Origin: CCMP332 sp040218795
GTDB taxonomy: Bacteria; Bacteroidota; Bacteroidia; Cytophagales; CCMP332
DNA length: 64,000 bases
Direction: 5' to 3'
Assembly (NCBI GenBank): GCA_040218795.1
Contig: JAVJQT010000002.1
Span: forward strand, 1 to 64,000
Notes under the pieces: model-generated
The model's database searches: none
What the model was told of the DNA's origin: nothing
The model's input: only the letters and a program-made list of their open reading frames with translations
Shown: positions 38,273 to 48,075 of the stretch, piece after piece
How the letters are laid out: every line of letters begins with the position of its first letter
Numbering within the stretch: the first letter of the stretch is position 1
Made by a program: the position numbers and the translations under genes

Positions 38273-39664
38273 ATGAAGAATAAATATATCGACCTCATTG
38301 ACCAGACGTTCAATTTTCCACAGGAAGAATTTACGCTGGACAAAAATCAATTAAAATTTCACGGCATTGACTTGATGGGATTGGTGAAAAAGTACGGTAC
38401 CCCCTTGAAGTTTACTTATTTGCCTAAAATTTCAGAAAATATCATAAGAGCCAAAACCTGGTTTGCAGATGCCATGCAGCGACACCAGTATAAGGCCGAC
38501 TATCATTATTGCTATTGTACTAAAAGTTCACATTTTTCATACGTGTTAAATGAGGCTTTAAAAAATGATATTCATATTGAAACCTCTTCGGCCTATGATA
38601 TTAATATTGTTGAAACCCTTATCGACAGTGGAAAACTGACCAAAAAGAGTTTTGTGATTTGCAATGGTTATAAACGCGATCAATATGTAGAAAATATTGT
38701 AAGGCTGATAAAAAAAGGGTTTAACAGAGTTATTCCCATAATCGACAATGTGCAGGAGCTCAGCCTCTTAGATGAAAAATTAAACCAGGAATTTGAAATA
38801 GGTATAAGAATCGCATCTGAGGAAGAACCAAAGTTTGAGTTTTATACATCTCGTCTTGGAATTGGTTACAAGGATATTGTGCCTTTTTACAAAAATCAGA
38901 TCCTTGAAAAAGAAAATGTAAAGCTTAAAATGCTTCACTTTTTTATTAATACCGGGATCAGAGACAATGCCTACTATTGGAATGAATTGACAAAATGTTT
39001 AAAAGTCTATGCGGATTTAAAAGAGGTTTGCCCGGATCTTGATTCTTTAAATATTGGCGGTGGCTTTCCAATTAAAAATTCCCTGAGTTTTGAATTTGAT
39101 TATGCCTATATGATCAATGAGATCATTGCACAGGTTAAAGCAATATGCGATGAAGAGAACATTCCCGAACCAAACATATTTACTGAATTTGGCTCATTTA
39201 CGGTAGGTGAAAGCGGAGGTGCAATTTTTGAGGTATTGGGTCAGAAACAGCAAAATGATCGTGAAAAATGGAACATGATCAACAGTTCATTTATGACAAC
39301 TTTACCCGATACGTGGGCAATTAATCGGCGATTTATACTTCTTCCCATAAATCGTTGGGACAATGAATACGAAAGAGTGCTTTTAGGAGGACTTACTTGT
39401 GATAGCGATGATTATTATAACTCTGAGCAACATATCAATGCCATTTATTTACCCAGATTCAGAAAGGATAAGCCATTGTATCTAGGGTTTTTTAACACCG
39501 GGGCCTATCAGGAAACCGTAGGTGGATTCGGTGGATTGCAGCATTGCCTTATCCCAACCCCTAAGCATATTTTGATCGACAGGGACGAAAATGGTAAAAT
39601 AATCACAAAGGTTTTTGCTGAATCCCAGAAGCCTGAAGACATGTTAAAAATACTGGGATACTGA
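38273..39664 (+). CDS. Arginine decarboxylase (alanine-racemase fold, Bacteroidota type)
   Basis: The 463-residue PLP enzyme is of the fold III decarboxylase group. The PLP-binding Lys is K84 (YCTKSSH), the dimer-interface substrate Cys-Asp is C376-D377 (LTCDSDDYY), and the nucleotide/PLP-phosphate loops SLNIGGG and EFGSFTVGESGG are present. It decarboxylates L-arginine to agmatine for polyamine synthesis. Length and motifs fit the short Bacteroidota class, not the ~650-residue SpeA. Agmatinase follows after one base, and a deoxyhypusine-synthase homologue after that, which supports the arginine substrate. Carboxynorspermidine or diaminopimelate decarboxylase is less likely. Confidence 0.85.
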   Translation: MKNKYIDLIDQTFNFPQEEFTLDKNQLKFHGIDLMGLVKKYGTPLKFTYLPKISENIIRAKTWFADAMQRHQYKADYHYCYCTKSSHFSYVLNEALKNDIHIETSSAYDINIVETLIDSGKLTKKSFVICNGYKRDQYVENIVRLIKKGFNRVIPIIDNVQELSLLDEKLNQEFEIGIRIASEEEPKFEFYTSRLGIGYKDIVPFYKNQILEKENVKLKMLHFFINTGIRDNAYYWNELTKCLKVYADLKEVCPDLDSLNIGGGFPIKNSLSFEFDYAYMINEIIAQVKAICDEENIPEPNIFTEFGSFTVGESGGAIFEVLGQKQQNDREKWNMINSSFMTTLPDTWAINRRFILLPINRWDNEYERVLLGGLTCDSDDYYNSEQHINAIYLPRFRKDKPLYLGFFNTGAYQETVGGFGGLQHCLIPTPKHILIDRDENGKIITKVFAESQKPEDMLKILGY

Positions 39665-39665
39665 A

Positions 39666-40511
39666 ATGAAAACTTTTGCCGGAATACCCGAAGAAAACCA
39701 TCATTTAGAAAATGCTGAAATAGTCCTAATTCCCGTGCCTTACGATGGAACCAGCACATGGGGAAAAGGGGCAGACAAAGGGCCTGATGCTTTTCTTGAA
39801 GCAGCAGAAAACATGGAGCTTTTTGATATTCAGACAAGAACAGAAGTTTATAAAAAAGGCATTCACCTCGCCAAAGCGGTTACTGAAAATGCCAGTCCGG
39901 AGGCAATGGTCAATGCTGTTCACAAAACTGCAAAGTCATTTCTGGATAAAGGTAAATTCGTTACACTTTTTGGAGGAGAACATTCCATCAGTATAGGAAG
40001 CATAAGAGCCTTTGATGAAAAATTTGATGATTTGACCGTATTGCAAATCGATGCCCACACCGACTTGAGACCTGATTATCAGGGTACCCCATTTAACCAT
40101 GCCTGCGCAGTTTATGAGGCTTCCAAACGAAATAATTTGATACAGGTGGGAATAAGAAGTATGGATATTGGGGAAATGGAGCATTTAGATGAATCGAAAG
40201 TATTCTGGGCCCATGAAATTCATAAAAATATGGACTGGGTAGACAGGGCCATTGATTTAATGACAGGAAATGTATTTATAACAATTGATCTCGATGCTTT
40301 TGACCCTTCAATCATGCCAAGTACAGGAACCCCTGAACCGGGCGGAATGACCTGGTGGCAAATGGATAATTTTCTGAGCAAAGTGATTAATTCTAAAAAA
40401 GTAGTGGGTTTTGATATTGTGGAACTTGCCCCAAATAAAAACAATCGGGGCCCTGATTTTCTTTCTGCAAAACTTTATTATAAATTATTGAGCTACATTT
40501 ATTCTAAATAG
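39666..40511 (+). CDS. speB: Agmatinase (ureohydrolase family)
   Basis: A 281-residue ureohydrolase. The binuclear Mn2+ site motifs GGEHSISIGS, DAHTDLRPDYQG and ITIDLDAFDPS are complete, with FEIxxLAPNKN-like FDIVELAPNKNN near the C-terminus. It hydrolyses agmatine to putrescine and urea, which follows directly from the arginine decarboxylase of the preceding gene (1-nt gap). Formiminoglutamase is the main alternative, but the gene context favours agmatinase. Confidence 0.93.
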   Translation: MKTFAGIPEENHHLENAEIVLIPVPYDGTSTWGKGADKGPDAFLEAAENMELFDIQTRTEVYKKGIHLAKAVTENASPEAMVNAVHKTAKSFLDKGKFVTLFGGEHSISIGSIRAFDEKFDDLTVLQIDAHTDLRPDYQGTPFNHACAVYEASKRNNLIQVGIRSMDIGEMEHLDESKVFWAHEIHKNMDWVDRAIDLMTGNVFITIDLDAFDPSIMPSTGTPEPGGMTWWQMDNFLSKVINSKKVVGFDIVELAPNKNNRGPDFLSAKLYYKLLSYIYSK

Positions 40512-40518
40512 AAATACC

Positions 40519-41490
40519 ATGTCTAAGCCAATTACCGAGTTTATAGAAAAATATTTTCTTCACTTTAATGCTGCGAGTCTTGTAGATGCGGCCAAAGGCT
40601 ATGAAAAACACCTCAATGAAGGTGGCAAAATGATGATCACTCTGGCTGGAGCAATGAGTACGGCAGAACTTGGTAAAATTCTCGCCGAGATGATCCGGCA
40701 GGACAAAGTCAGTATAATATCGTGTACGGGTGCAAATCTGGAAGAGGATTTGATGAATTTAGTGGCACATAGTCATTATAAACGCGTTCCAAATTACAGG
40801 GATTTAACACCAAATGAGGAATGGGGCCTTTTGGAGAAAGGATTGAACAGAGTGACGGACACCTGTATTCCCGAGGAAGAGGCTTTTCGAAGATTGCAAA
40901 AGCACATTTTTGGAATATGGAAAGATGCAGATGAAAAAGGAGAGAGAAAGCTGCCACATGAATACATGTACCAAATGATTAATTCAGGCGTGCTCAAAGA
41001 ATATTATGAAATTGATCCTAAGGATTCCTGGATGGTTGCTGCAGCAGAAAAGAACCTGCCTATTATTGTACCCGGATGGGAAGACAGCACGATGGGGAAT
41101 ATTTTTGCTTCGTATTGTTATAAAGGAGAATTAAATGCTTCTACCATGAAAAGCGGAATAGAGTACATGACCTATTTATCCAAATGGTATATTGAAAATT
41201 CGGGAGGGAAAGGCGTTGGTTTTTTCCAAATTGGTGGAGGAATTGCGGGCGATTTTCCGATATGCGTGGTGCCAATGCTTTATCAGGATTTAGAAATGGA
41301 AAACATTCCATTTTGGTCATATTTTTGTCAAATTAGTGATTCTACAACAAGCTATGGCTCCTATTCCGGTGCGGTGCCGAACGAAAAAATTACCTGGGGC
41401 AAACTGGATATTAATACTCCTAAATACATCATTGAATCAGACGCTACAATAGTTGCTCCCTTAATATTTGCTTATCTCTTAGGGATGTGA
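40519..41490 (+). CDS. Deoxyhypusine synthase family protein (bacterial)
   Basis: A 323-residue homologue of eukaryotic/archaeal deoxyhypusine synthase. The catalytic Lys of the ITWGKLD motif is present (K295), and the N-terminal TLAGAMSTAELGKILAEMI and SCTGANLEED NAD-binding segments are conserved. The GGGIAGDF motif (239-246) replaces the GGGxxKHH of eukaryotic enzymes, so the active-site His pair is not present in that form. Bacteria lack eIF5A. From family knowledge, such proteins make homospermidine or another aminobutylated polyamine; this is inferred, not shown. It ends the decarboxylase-agmatinase-DHS unit. Confidence 0.85.
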   Translation: MSKPITEFIEKYFLHFNAASLVDAAKGYEKHLNEGGKMMITLAGAMSTAELGKILAEMIRQDKVSIISCTGANLEEDLMNLVAHSHYKRVPNYRDLTPNEEWGLLEKGLNRVTDTCIPEEEAFRRLQKHIFGIWKDADEKGERKLPHEYMYQMINSGVLKEYYEIDPKDSWMVAAAEKNLPIIVPGWEDSTMGNIFASYCYKGELNASTMKSGIEYMTYLSKWYIENSGGKGVGFFQIGGGIAGDFPICVVPMLYQDLEMENIPFWSYFCQISDSTTSYGSYSGAVPNEKITWGKLDINTPKYIIESDATIVAPLIFAYLLGM

Positions 41491-41557
41491 TGGCCTGAAA
41501 TGCATATCTAAAGCATTTTTATTATATTCATAAATCAACTTAATCTAAGAATGAATT

Positions 41558-43513
41558 ATGAAAAGACTATTACTTCTTTTATTGACCTTAAGTTCAATTA
41601 CCCTTTGGGCACAACAAAAAAAATTAGGTGTGACCTATGGTGTAGATAAGCAAACAAACAGAACATCGCAAATTGATTTGTATTCCGCTCCTTCCGGACC
41701 ACTAAATTATTACTTATCGAAAAGTAAAGTAATTGGTCAGACCACTAAATCAGGAGTATCGGTTGAAACCTTAATTGGTCATTCGGCAAATCTGTTTACA
41801 AGTTTGGGCGATGTGAGAAACTTGTTAAGTTACAATCCGGAGCTTAATTTGATGACTTTTGTTCACAGACAGGACCCCGCAGAATATGGTAATGTAGGAA
41901 ATTCCGGTTGGATGCGATATGCAGCTTCTTTCGACGCAGGAGCAAGTTGGACAGAAAATAACGGATTATTATGGGATAATATTGGAAGTACTGCATCAAA
42001 TGGAAGGTATCCTCAAGGTTTTATATTTAACCCTCCGGGCAATACAATTGCCGATAGTGCCTATCAGGTTTGGATAGGTCCTACACTTACGGCCAATAAT
42101 GGGGCTTCCTGGGGAGGAATCGGATATGGCTCTCATCAGATCGGTGGCCCGGATTCAATAGCAATGGATCAGGGAGAATTCTCGAGTTCAGCAAACACAA
42201 AATATTATATTCCGGACGGTGGCACATTTGCCAACGGAAAAATTTGGGCACTTGAGGCAGTAACTGATGCAACGAGTGGATCGGCCATTTATCAGGATAC
42301 GCTTGCCATTTATGAAGGTATTGTACAAAATGGCATTTTAAATTTCACAAGAAACACAATGTATTTCCCTGTTGATATGGGACCTGACTTGCCTCAATCT
42401 TTACAAATAGCTTTTTCACCAGATGGGCAAACCGGATATATTGCAGGTTTGGGAAGATTGGATTCTATTGCCTATCCATTAAGAGCAAATAATCTTATTT
42501 GGATGAAATCAATAGATGGGGGTGCTACATGGTCTGCACCTGCTGAAATCTATTTTGCCGATGACACATTAATTACAAATAATATCGGGGATTCAGCCGC
42601 GGCCTTAAACATTGCCTCAGCACAATTCGAAATGGATTTGGTCGTAGATACATTTGGAAATCCTCATACGCTGTTTAACATTGAATGGAGGCCCGATAAC
42701 GACTATGGTTTTACTTATGTAGGCCTTCCTTCAACAATTTGGCATGTCCACTCTCCGGATGGGGGTGTAAATTGGGATTTCAACAGGGTTTTCACTACTC
42801 AATTGAGGTACGGTGGAATTGGCGATGGTGCCAATGACGCCTATCAACAAAACCGACCACAACTTTCAAGAGATCCAAATGGAAGGTATATTATGATGGC
42901 CTATTTTGATACTGATACTACGCTTCTTATCAATCAGACTCCTTGCACAGGGTTTAGTTCAGGTTATTGTGGAAACTCCGATAGATATATTACTACAGGC
43001 GCTTACAATGTGGTTAAGGATTATTATGCACCAATTAAAGTTTGGGATTTCTTCCTTCAGGGATCTTACCTATCAAACTTTGAGTGTATTTCAGAAATAG
43101 CACCTTTTGACGGCTCGGTGATCACTATCCCCTACCAGTATATGAAAATTTCTGATAAAACTAATTATGTCTCGCCCGTTGATCATTATTATGAAAATGG
43201 TGTATCCTATACAAAAGAAGAATTGGGAGACAGTTCAGCGGTGGGCTTAAATCAGGTAAATTTAGTAACAGATCAGATTATAATTTATCCCAATCCAAGC
43301 AGTAGCGAATTGAATATAATTATACGCGCAAATGACATTGCTGATGGAGTAATTGTCTTCAATGCTTTAGGGCAAGAAATTATACACTCCGACAATTTTG
43401 TAATATCAGAAAATCGAGCTGTCTATAAGCTGGATGTGAGCAGTTTAGATAATGGTATTTATCTCATAAAAATGGGAAATTCCAACAGGACAGCGAGATT
43501 CATTAAAAACTAG
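41558..43513 (+). CDS. T9SS type-A exported protein, beta-propeller-like
   Basis: The 651-residue exported protein has a signal peptide (about 1-19, LWAQ). The body has several sialidase/BNR-like turns: SFDAGASWTENNGLLW, MKSIDGGATWSAPAE and HSPDGGVNWDFNRVF, that is SxDGGxxW repeats typical of beta-propellers (BNR), with no recognised catalytic residues. The C-terminal ~75 residues are a type-A sorting domain (IIYPNPSSSELNII to the end). Function unknown; a secreted recorder- or carbohydrate-binding-like propeller is inference only. Confidence 0.82.
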   Translation: MKRLLLLLLTLSSITLWAQQKKLGVTYGVDKQTNRTSQIDLYSAPSGPLNYYLSKSKVIGQTTKSGVSVETLIGHSANLFTSLGDVRNLLSYNPELNLMTFVHRQDPAEYGNVGNSGWMRYAASFDAGASWTENNGLLWDNIGSTASNGRYPQGFIFNPPGNTIADSAYQVWIGPTLTANNGASWGGIGYGSHQIGGPDSIAMDQGEFSSSANTKYYIPDGGTFANGKIWALEAVTDATSGSAIYQDTLAIYEGIVQNGILNFTRNTMYFPVDMGPDLPQSLQIAFSPDGQTGYIAGLGRLDSIAYPLRANNLIWMKSIDGGATWSAPAEIYFADDTLITNNIGDSAAALNIASAQFEMDLVVDTFGNPHTLFNIEWRPDNDYGFTYVGLPSTIWHVHSPDGGVNWDFNRVFTTQLRYGGIGDGANDAYQQNRPQLSRDPNGRYIMMAYFDTDTTLLINQTPCTGFSSGYCGNSDRYITTGAYNVVKDYYAPIKVWDFFLQGSYLSNFECISEIAPFDGSVITIPYQYMKISDKTNYVSPVDHYYENGVSYTKEELGDSSAVGLNQVNLVTDQIIIYPNPSSSELNIIIRANDIADGVIVFNALGQEIIHSDNFVISENRAVYKLDVSSLDNGIYLIKMGNSNRTARFIKN

Positions 43514-43530
43514 AACGTAAAATTGAATAT

Positions 43531-43562
43531 AAAAAAGCCACTTTAAGAAGTGGCTTTTTTAA
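43531..43562 (+). terminator. Rho-independent terminator after the propeller gene
   Basis: A perfect hairpin (AAAAAAGCCACTT with AAGTGGCTTTTTT, loop TAAG, arms 43531-43543 and 43548-43560) with a T-run follows the stop of the exported propeller gene by 17 bases. Confidence 0.85.
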
Positions 43563-43759
43563 TTCTTTTTCATTTCCAACATTTAAATCAGAGCTACTGT
43601 CCAAATCACAAAAATAGCATTAAATCTATTCGTTTATTTTTTGAGTTAAGTACCCAAATACATTGTGATTCTTCGTAGAGGACAAGTTAAATTCTAGCGT
43701 GACAATCTTGAAATATAGATTACCTAAGTAAAGCCAGAATATTTAAATTTTAAACTAAT

Positions 43760-45124
43760 CTATTTCCAAATTTTAATGCTGGCAATCGGAATAATGATTA
43801 TGCTATCACTTTGGAGATTGGCTTTATTGATTTTAATATGATTTTCACCATTCTTAAATAATTCAGCTGAAAGCATGGCCATTATACCTTTTTGTCCTGT
43901 TATATGGTGCTGATGAAAATAGAAATTCAAATCGGTTAATTTCTTTTCATTCAAACTGACCCTATAAATTGAGCATAGACAATCGAGTTTTCTCACAGCC
44001 AGATTATCTGCATTTTCAACCGGCGCTATTTCAATATTTAATTTATCAGTCCTGCTAAACGAGATATTCCAATCAAGCATTTTTGATATCTCAGAAGCGA
44101 TGTCCGGACAAGTTTTATCAAGAACCTGATTGTCATCCGGATTATAAGGTATAAATAAAGGGACGTATTTTGATTTTAATTCTAAGGAGGGAACACTAAC
44201 ATATTCAATAAAGTCTGTTTTTTCTTTTCTGAATTCATCGTAGTAGCTGGAATAAACTTGGATTTCCTGATTTCCTCGAGAGAAAAAATAATTGTGATCA
44301 ATATCAACTAAAGAAGAAATTATGATTATTAAAATGATAAAAAGATAAATTAAGCGTATTCTTTTTTTTGTGAAACGACTTATAAGGTGATAATATATGC
44401 TTCTGCTGATGAATGACAAGGTGATGTAACCAAAAAACTTATAAACGGGGTAATAGAATTTGCTGATTTTTTCATTTTTCTTGAAAATACCAAGTGAAAA
44501 GAAATCAATTAGATAAATCAGACCCAGAATGATATAAGAGAAAAGGATCACATTCATAAATATGACTAATACGGATGCAATTAGTCCATCAACTTTATCC
44601 AATAGTATTTGAAAAAAAGCAGCACTGAGCCCTAAAATGACTATTGAGAGTGCAAATGCCAATAAAATGCTTATTAGTAAAAAAGAAAATGAAAACAGGA
44701 CAGAGCAAATGTCATCGAGAAGAATTACAAGATCATCGAGTTTTCTGACCCGTTTTTTAAGCCTTTCCGTAAAAAATGAGCTGTAATTCATTTTTTCCCA
44801 ATCTACATGGTCCTGAACCGAGCGGAGGCCAATAGTTCCAATCCAAAAACCCCTTAATAATAGATGAGTAACAAGACTAAAAACGAGTATTTTAAGACTG
44901 AAACCCAGCGAACCGAGAAAAATATAAATTAACGCAAATACGGGTGATTTTAAGTCGTATTTAATGGGAAGGCTCGCTATAAACTTACCAAATTCATCTT
45001 GAGCAGCCAGCAAAAGAAATATAGTAAATGCTGACACCAAAAGCTCTAGCTGCCAGCTTTCCTGGGCTAAATTCTTCAGCCAATTATTTACGTTATCGGA
45101 TTTGCTCTGAGGATTTTTATCCAA
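43760..45124 (-). CDS. Polytopic membrane protein, function unknown
   Basis: A 454-residue protein with about five TM helices in the first 280 residues (about 22-42, 64-95, 145-180, 185-212 and 255-275) and a soluble ~175-residue C-terminal domain (IQVYSSYYDEFRKEKTDF onward). The soluble part has a repeated polar beta pattern but no known motif. It is the third gene of a minus-strand set (dusB, EamA transporter, this gene), 39 nt after the EamA stop, so co-transcription is likely. No family was recognised. Confidence 0.7.
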   Translation of the reverse strand: MDKNPQSKSDNVNNWLKNLAQESWQLELLVSAFTIFLLLAAQDEFGKFIASLPIKYDLKSPVFALIYIFLGSLGFSLKILVFSLVTHLLLRGFWIGTIGLRSVQDHVDWEKMNYSSFFTERLKKRVRKLDDLVILLDDICSVLFSFSFLLISILLAFALSIVILGLSAAFFQILLDKVDGLIASVLVIFMNVILFSYIILGLIYLIDFFSLGIFKKNEKISKFYYPVYKFFGYITLSFISRSIYYHLISRFTKKRIRLIYLFIILIIIISSLVDIDHNYFFSRGNQEIQVYSSYYDEFRKEKTDFIEYVSVPSLELKSKYVPLFIPYNPDDNQVLDKTCPDIASEISKMLDWNISFSRTDKLNIEIAPVENADNLAVRKLDCLCSIYRVSLNEKKLTDLNFYFHQHHITGQKGIMAMLSAELFKNGENHIKINKANLQSDSIIIIPIASIKIWK

Positions 45125-45163
45125 TTATTCTTCTTTTTATTCCTTAATATATTAAGAATTGAA

Positions 45164-46048
45164 TTATCCTTTGGCCCGGTTAATCAAATAAACACCAAAA
45201 ATGATAATTGCAAGACTAATGAAATGCAATAAGAAAAGCTTTTCTCCATCAAAAACACCCCATAATACCGCAACAAAAGGAATAATATAGGTTACTGAGC
45301 TCGCTGTCAGCGGGTTGGCAATTTCAACGAGTTTATAAAACATCATTACTGCAAAACCGGTCCCAACTATACCTAGCAGCATGATATAAATTGAGGCAAT
45401 TTGAATTTCAGAATTTTGAATTACTTCAAAAAAATAACCGTCGAAAATGAGATAAATTAAACCAAATGGCAAGGTGAACAAAAGGGCAGTACTCGATGTA
45501 ATGGTAGCATTTACGCCTTGCAACTTAGACTTGATAATATTGATTCCCATTCCATAACAAAAAGTAGCCAGCATTACCAGCAGAGCATAGTAGTTAAATT
45601 TTCCAATTTGGCCTTCGGATCCTATAAAAAGCAATGCCGTAGAACCAAGTAATCCAATGAGTATTCCCCAGACTTTTTTAGATGTGATTTTATCTGAAAA
45701 AAGGGAAGCGCCAATAATTAAGGTAAACATGGGCGTAAGGCCATTCAGCATTCCGGCCATAGAACTTTTAATATGTTGTTGGGCCAAAGCAAAAAGGAAG
45801 GCTGGAATCATATTTCCAATTATTCCGACGAGCAATAGAAATCGGAATTTTTCCTTTGGAATTTTCTTGATATTCGGAATTGACCAGGGAATAAGTATTA
45901 ATCCGGCTGAAACCACTCTTAAACCGGCTAATTGTAAAGGATCGAGCCCCAGGAGCCCTCGTTTTATGAGGATAAAAGATGAGCCCCAAATAATTGCCAA
46001 AAAAAACAGAAAAAGCCAAATTTTAACTTCAGTGCTGAGTTTTGACAT
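45164..46048 (-). CDS. EamA/DMT-superfamily transporter
   Basis: A 294-residue permease with ten predicted TM helices and two EamA repeats, each starting like IWGSSFILIKRGLL and YGMGINIIKSKL. It belongs to the drug/metabolite (DMT) superfamily; transport direction and substrate (amino acid or metabolite export) cannot be told. It starts within the dusB stop (TAATG), showing translational coupling. Confidence 0.9.
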   Translation of the reverse strand: MSKLSTEVKIWLFLFFLAIIWGSSFILIKRGLLGLDPLQLAGLRVVSAGLILIPWSIPNIKKIPKEKFRFLLLVGIIGNMIPAFLFALAQQHIKSSMAGMLNGLTPMFTLIIGASLFSDKITSKKVWGILIGLLGSTALLFIGSEGQIGKFNYYALLVMLATFCYGMGINIIKSKLQGVNATITSSTALLFTLPFGLIYLIFDGYFFEVIQNSEIQIASIYIMLLGIVGTGFAVMMFYKLVEIANPLTASSVTYIIPFVAVLWGVFDGEKLFLLHFISLAIIIFGVYLINRAKG

Positions 46049-47046
46049 TAGGCTAAAACAGAATATGCATCTGCGAATTCAAATCTTATTGAATTCAAAA
46101 TCTCAAATAATTCCTCAGGATTGTCAGTTTCCACTAGCTTAGTGCGGAAGGGTTTAAAATTTGGAATACCTCTGAAATAATTTGTATAATGTCTTCTCAT
46201 TTCAAATACACCTTGTTTTTCGCCTTTCCAATCCAGCGAAAATTTCAAGTGACGGATACAGGTATCAACTCTGGTATCCATATCCGGTGGCGCAAGATGT
46301 TCACCGCTATTTAAATAATGCTTTATCTCATTAAAAATCCAGGGATATCCAATGGAAGCTCTTCCAATCATAATACCGTCCACACCGAAACGCTCTTTAT
46401 ATTCTTTGGCTTTTTCAGGGCTGTCAATGTCTCCGTTGCCAAAAATAGGGATGTGAATGTCCTGATGATTTTTAACATCTGCTATATAGGACCAGTCCGC
46501 TTCTCCCTTATACATTTGTTTTCTGGTTCTACCGTGGATTGTTAAAGCCTCAATTCCCACATCTTGTAACCTTTTGGCGACTTCAATTATTTTTATATTA
46601 TTCTCATCCCATCCCAGTCTTGTTTTTACAGTAACGGGTTTATTAACCTGCTTGACTATCTCAGCAGTCATTTTTTGCATTTTGGGAAGGTCCAAAAGTA
46701 TACCCGCACCGGCACCTTTGCAGGCGACTTTTTTTACAGGGCAACCATAATTTATATCGATTAAATCGGGATTGGCTTCTTCAGCAATAGCCGCTGCTTG
46801 TCGCATTGAGTCTATTTTGTCCCCAAAAATTTGTATGCCAATTGGTCTTTCGTAGTCATATATGTCCAGTTTTTGCACACTTTTTTCAGCATCGCGGATC
46901 AACCCTTCGGAAGAAATAAATTCCGTGTACATAAGATCGGCACCATTTTCTTTGCATACCGCTCTGAAAGGCGGATCACTCACGTCTTCCATGGGTGCCA
47001 AAAGCAAAGGAAATTCCCCAATATCCATGGATCCTATTTTAATCAT
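46048..47046 (-). CDS. dusB: tRNA-dihydrouridine synthase
   Basis: A 332-residue FMN enzyme reducing uridines to dihydrouridine in tRNA D-loops. The motifs APMEDVSDPPFRAVCKENGADLMYTEFI, INYGCPVKKVACKGAGAGILLD (catalytic Cys in GCPVKK), VKTRLGWDE, TIHGRTRKQMYKGEADW and GNGDI are conserved. The C-terminus contains IGRASIGYPWIF. It matches the DusB/NifR3 group by motif content. It is the first gene of the set with the EamA transporter. Confidence 0.95.
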   Translation of the reverse strand: MIKIGSMDIGEFPLLLAPMEDVSDPPFRAVCKENGADLMYTEFISSEGLIRDAEKSVQKLDIYDYERPIGIQIFGDKIDSMRQAAAIAEEANPDLIDINYGCPVKKVACKGAGAGILLDLPKMQKMTAEIVKQVNKPVTVKTRLGWDENNIKIIEVAKRLQDVGIEALTIHGRTRKQMYKGEADWSYIADVKNHQDIHIPIFGNGDIDSPEKAKEYKERFGVDGIMIGRASIGYPWIFNEIKHYLNSGEHLAPPDMDTRVDTCIRHLKFSLDWKGEKQGVFEMRRHYTNYFRGIPNFKPFRTKLVETDNPEELFEILNSIRFEFADAYSVLA

Positions 47047-47097
47047 GCTGCAAATTTAGGCATATTAGAATAATGTTGATCAAACTTAATTGTTTGA

Positions 47098-47129
47098 TTG
47101 TGTCAGTCTTTGTTTAAATGATATTTTTG
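47098..47129 (+). promoter_or_regulatory. Putative promoter (TTG-N21-TATTTTTG) of the CPBP-cdsA unit
   Basis: TTG (47098-47100) and TATTTTTG (47122-47129) are 21 bases apart, within the Bacteroidota range, and the -7 element ends 13 bases before the ATG at 47143. This would give a very short leader. Confidence 0.45.
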
Positions 47130-47142
47130 CAGAAATTTTTAA

Positions 47143-48075
47143 ATGGAAGATCAAAATTATTCAAACCGGAGTTTTAATCCCTGGTACCATCTCTTTTTCC
47201 TTTTTGCCTTCGTAATTGTTGGCCTATTAGTATTTAATTTTTTTGGATTTCTCTTTGCATTAGTAGCGGTTAATTTTGATTTCAACGTATTGCTGAGCAT
47301 AATGGAAAACCCCCTCAGCGGCCCTGAAACGCGAGTTCCACTGTTAATTGTTCAGGGAATAACAGGAATTGGAACATTTATTCTAGTCCCGCTGATCTAT
47401 CGAAAATACGTCGATAGAGATGGAAGTTTAACACTGGAAGTTAATCGCAATGAGAAGATTGAAAATTTTCTCATCGTTATACTATTTACTTTTGCTATCA
47501 TGCCACTGACAGCTCAGCTCATGGAATGGAATCTGAGCCTGAAATTTCCTGAATTTCTTTCTGAATTTGAAAAACAGCTGAGAGAGACCCATGATTTTGT
47601 TGAAGAATCGACAAAACATCTGGTCAGCTTGAATGGTGTGTTTGAATTGATCTTGGGAATCATCGTTATTGCTGTTATTCCCGCTCTTGGAGAGGAATTC
47701 TTATTCAGAGGCTTTTTTCAAAAGTATTTAATTAAGGGCTTCAACAATGTTCATTTGGGAATTTTTGTAACTGCCTTTTTATTTGGGCTTTTTCATTTAC
47801 AAATTTTTGTTATTCTTCCAAGGATTCTTCTGGGATTGGTTTTTGGGTATTTCTACCACTATTCAAAAAATCTTTTAATTCCGATGATGGCGCATTTTGT
47901 TAACAATGCCTTCATGGTAACCATGTTATATTTGTATAACCAGGGCATCATTGAATTCAATATTGAAGATGAATCGCAGATTTCTGCTGTACTGGTAATA
48001 TCTTCATTGATATTTTCTGCTGTGCTTTTCTTTTATTTGAAGTCAAAATATTCTGCAAATACAAAAACGGAATGA
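47143..48075 (+). CDS. CPBP family intramembrane metalloprotease
   Basis: A 310-residue membrane protein of the CAAX-protease/bacteriocin-processing (CPBP, Abi) family. Motif 1 is GEEFLFRGFFQKYL (EExxxR), motif 2 is LFGLFHLQIFVILPRIL (FxxxH) and motif 3 is MAHFVNNAFMV (HxxxN). Together these form the intramembrane metal-binding site. Its substrate is unknown. Its ATG lies 96 nt after the divergent dusB start, and it overlaps the DUF2007 gene by 4 nt (ATGA). Confidence 0.9.
   Translation: MEDQNYSNRSFNPWYHLFFLFAFVIVGLLVFNFFGFLFALVAVNFDFNVLLSIMENPLSGPETRVPLLIVQGITGIGTFILVPLIYRKYVDRDGSLTLEVNRNEKIENFLIVILFTFAIMPLTAQLMEWNLSLKFPEFLSEFEKQLRETHDFVEESTKHLVSLNGVFELILGIIVIAVIPALGEEFLFRGFFQKYLIKGFNNVHLGIFVTAFLFGLFHLQIFVILPRILLGLVFGYFYHYSKNLLIPMMAHFVNNAFMVTMLYLYNQGIIEFNIEDESQISAVLVISSLIFSAVLFFYLKSKYSANTKTE

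Noticed and set aside
43563..43759. Gap after the propeller-gene terminator searched for a small RNA
   Set aside because: No promoter with both elements and no further terminator seen; nothing supportable.
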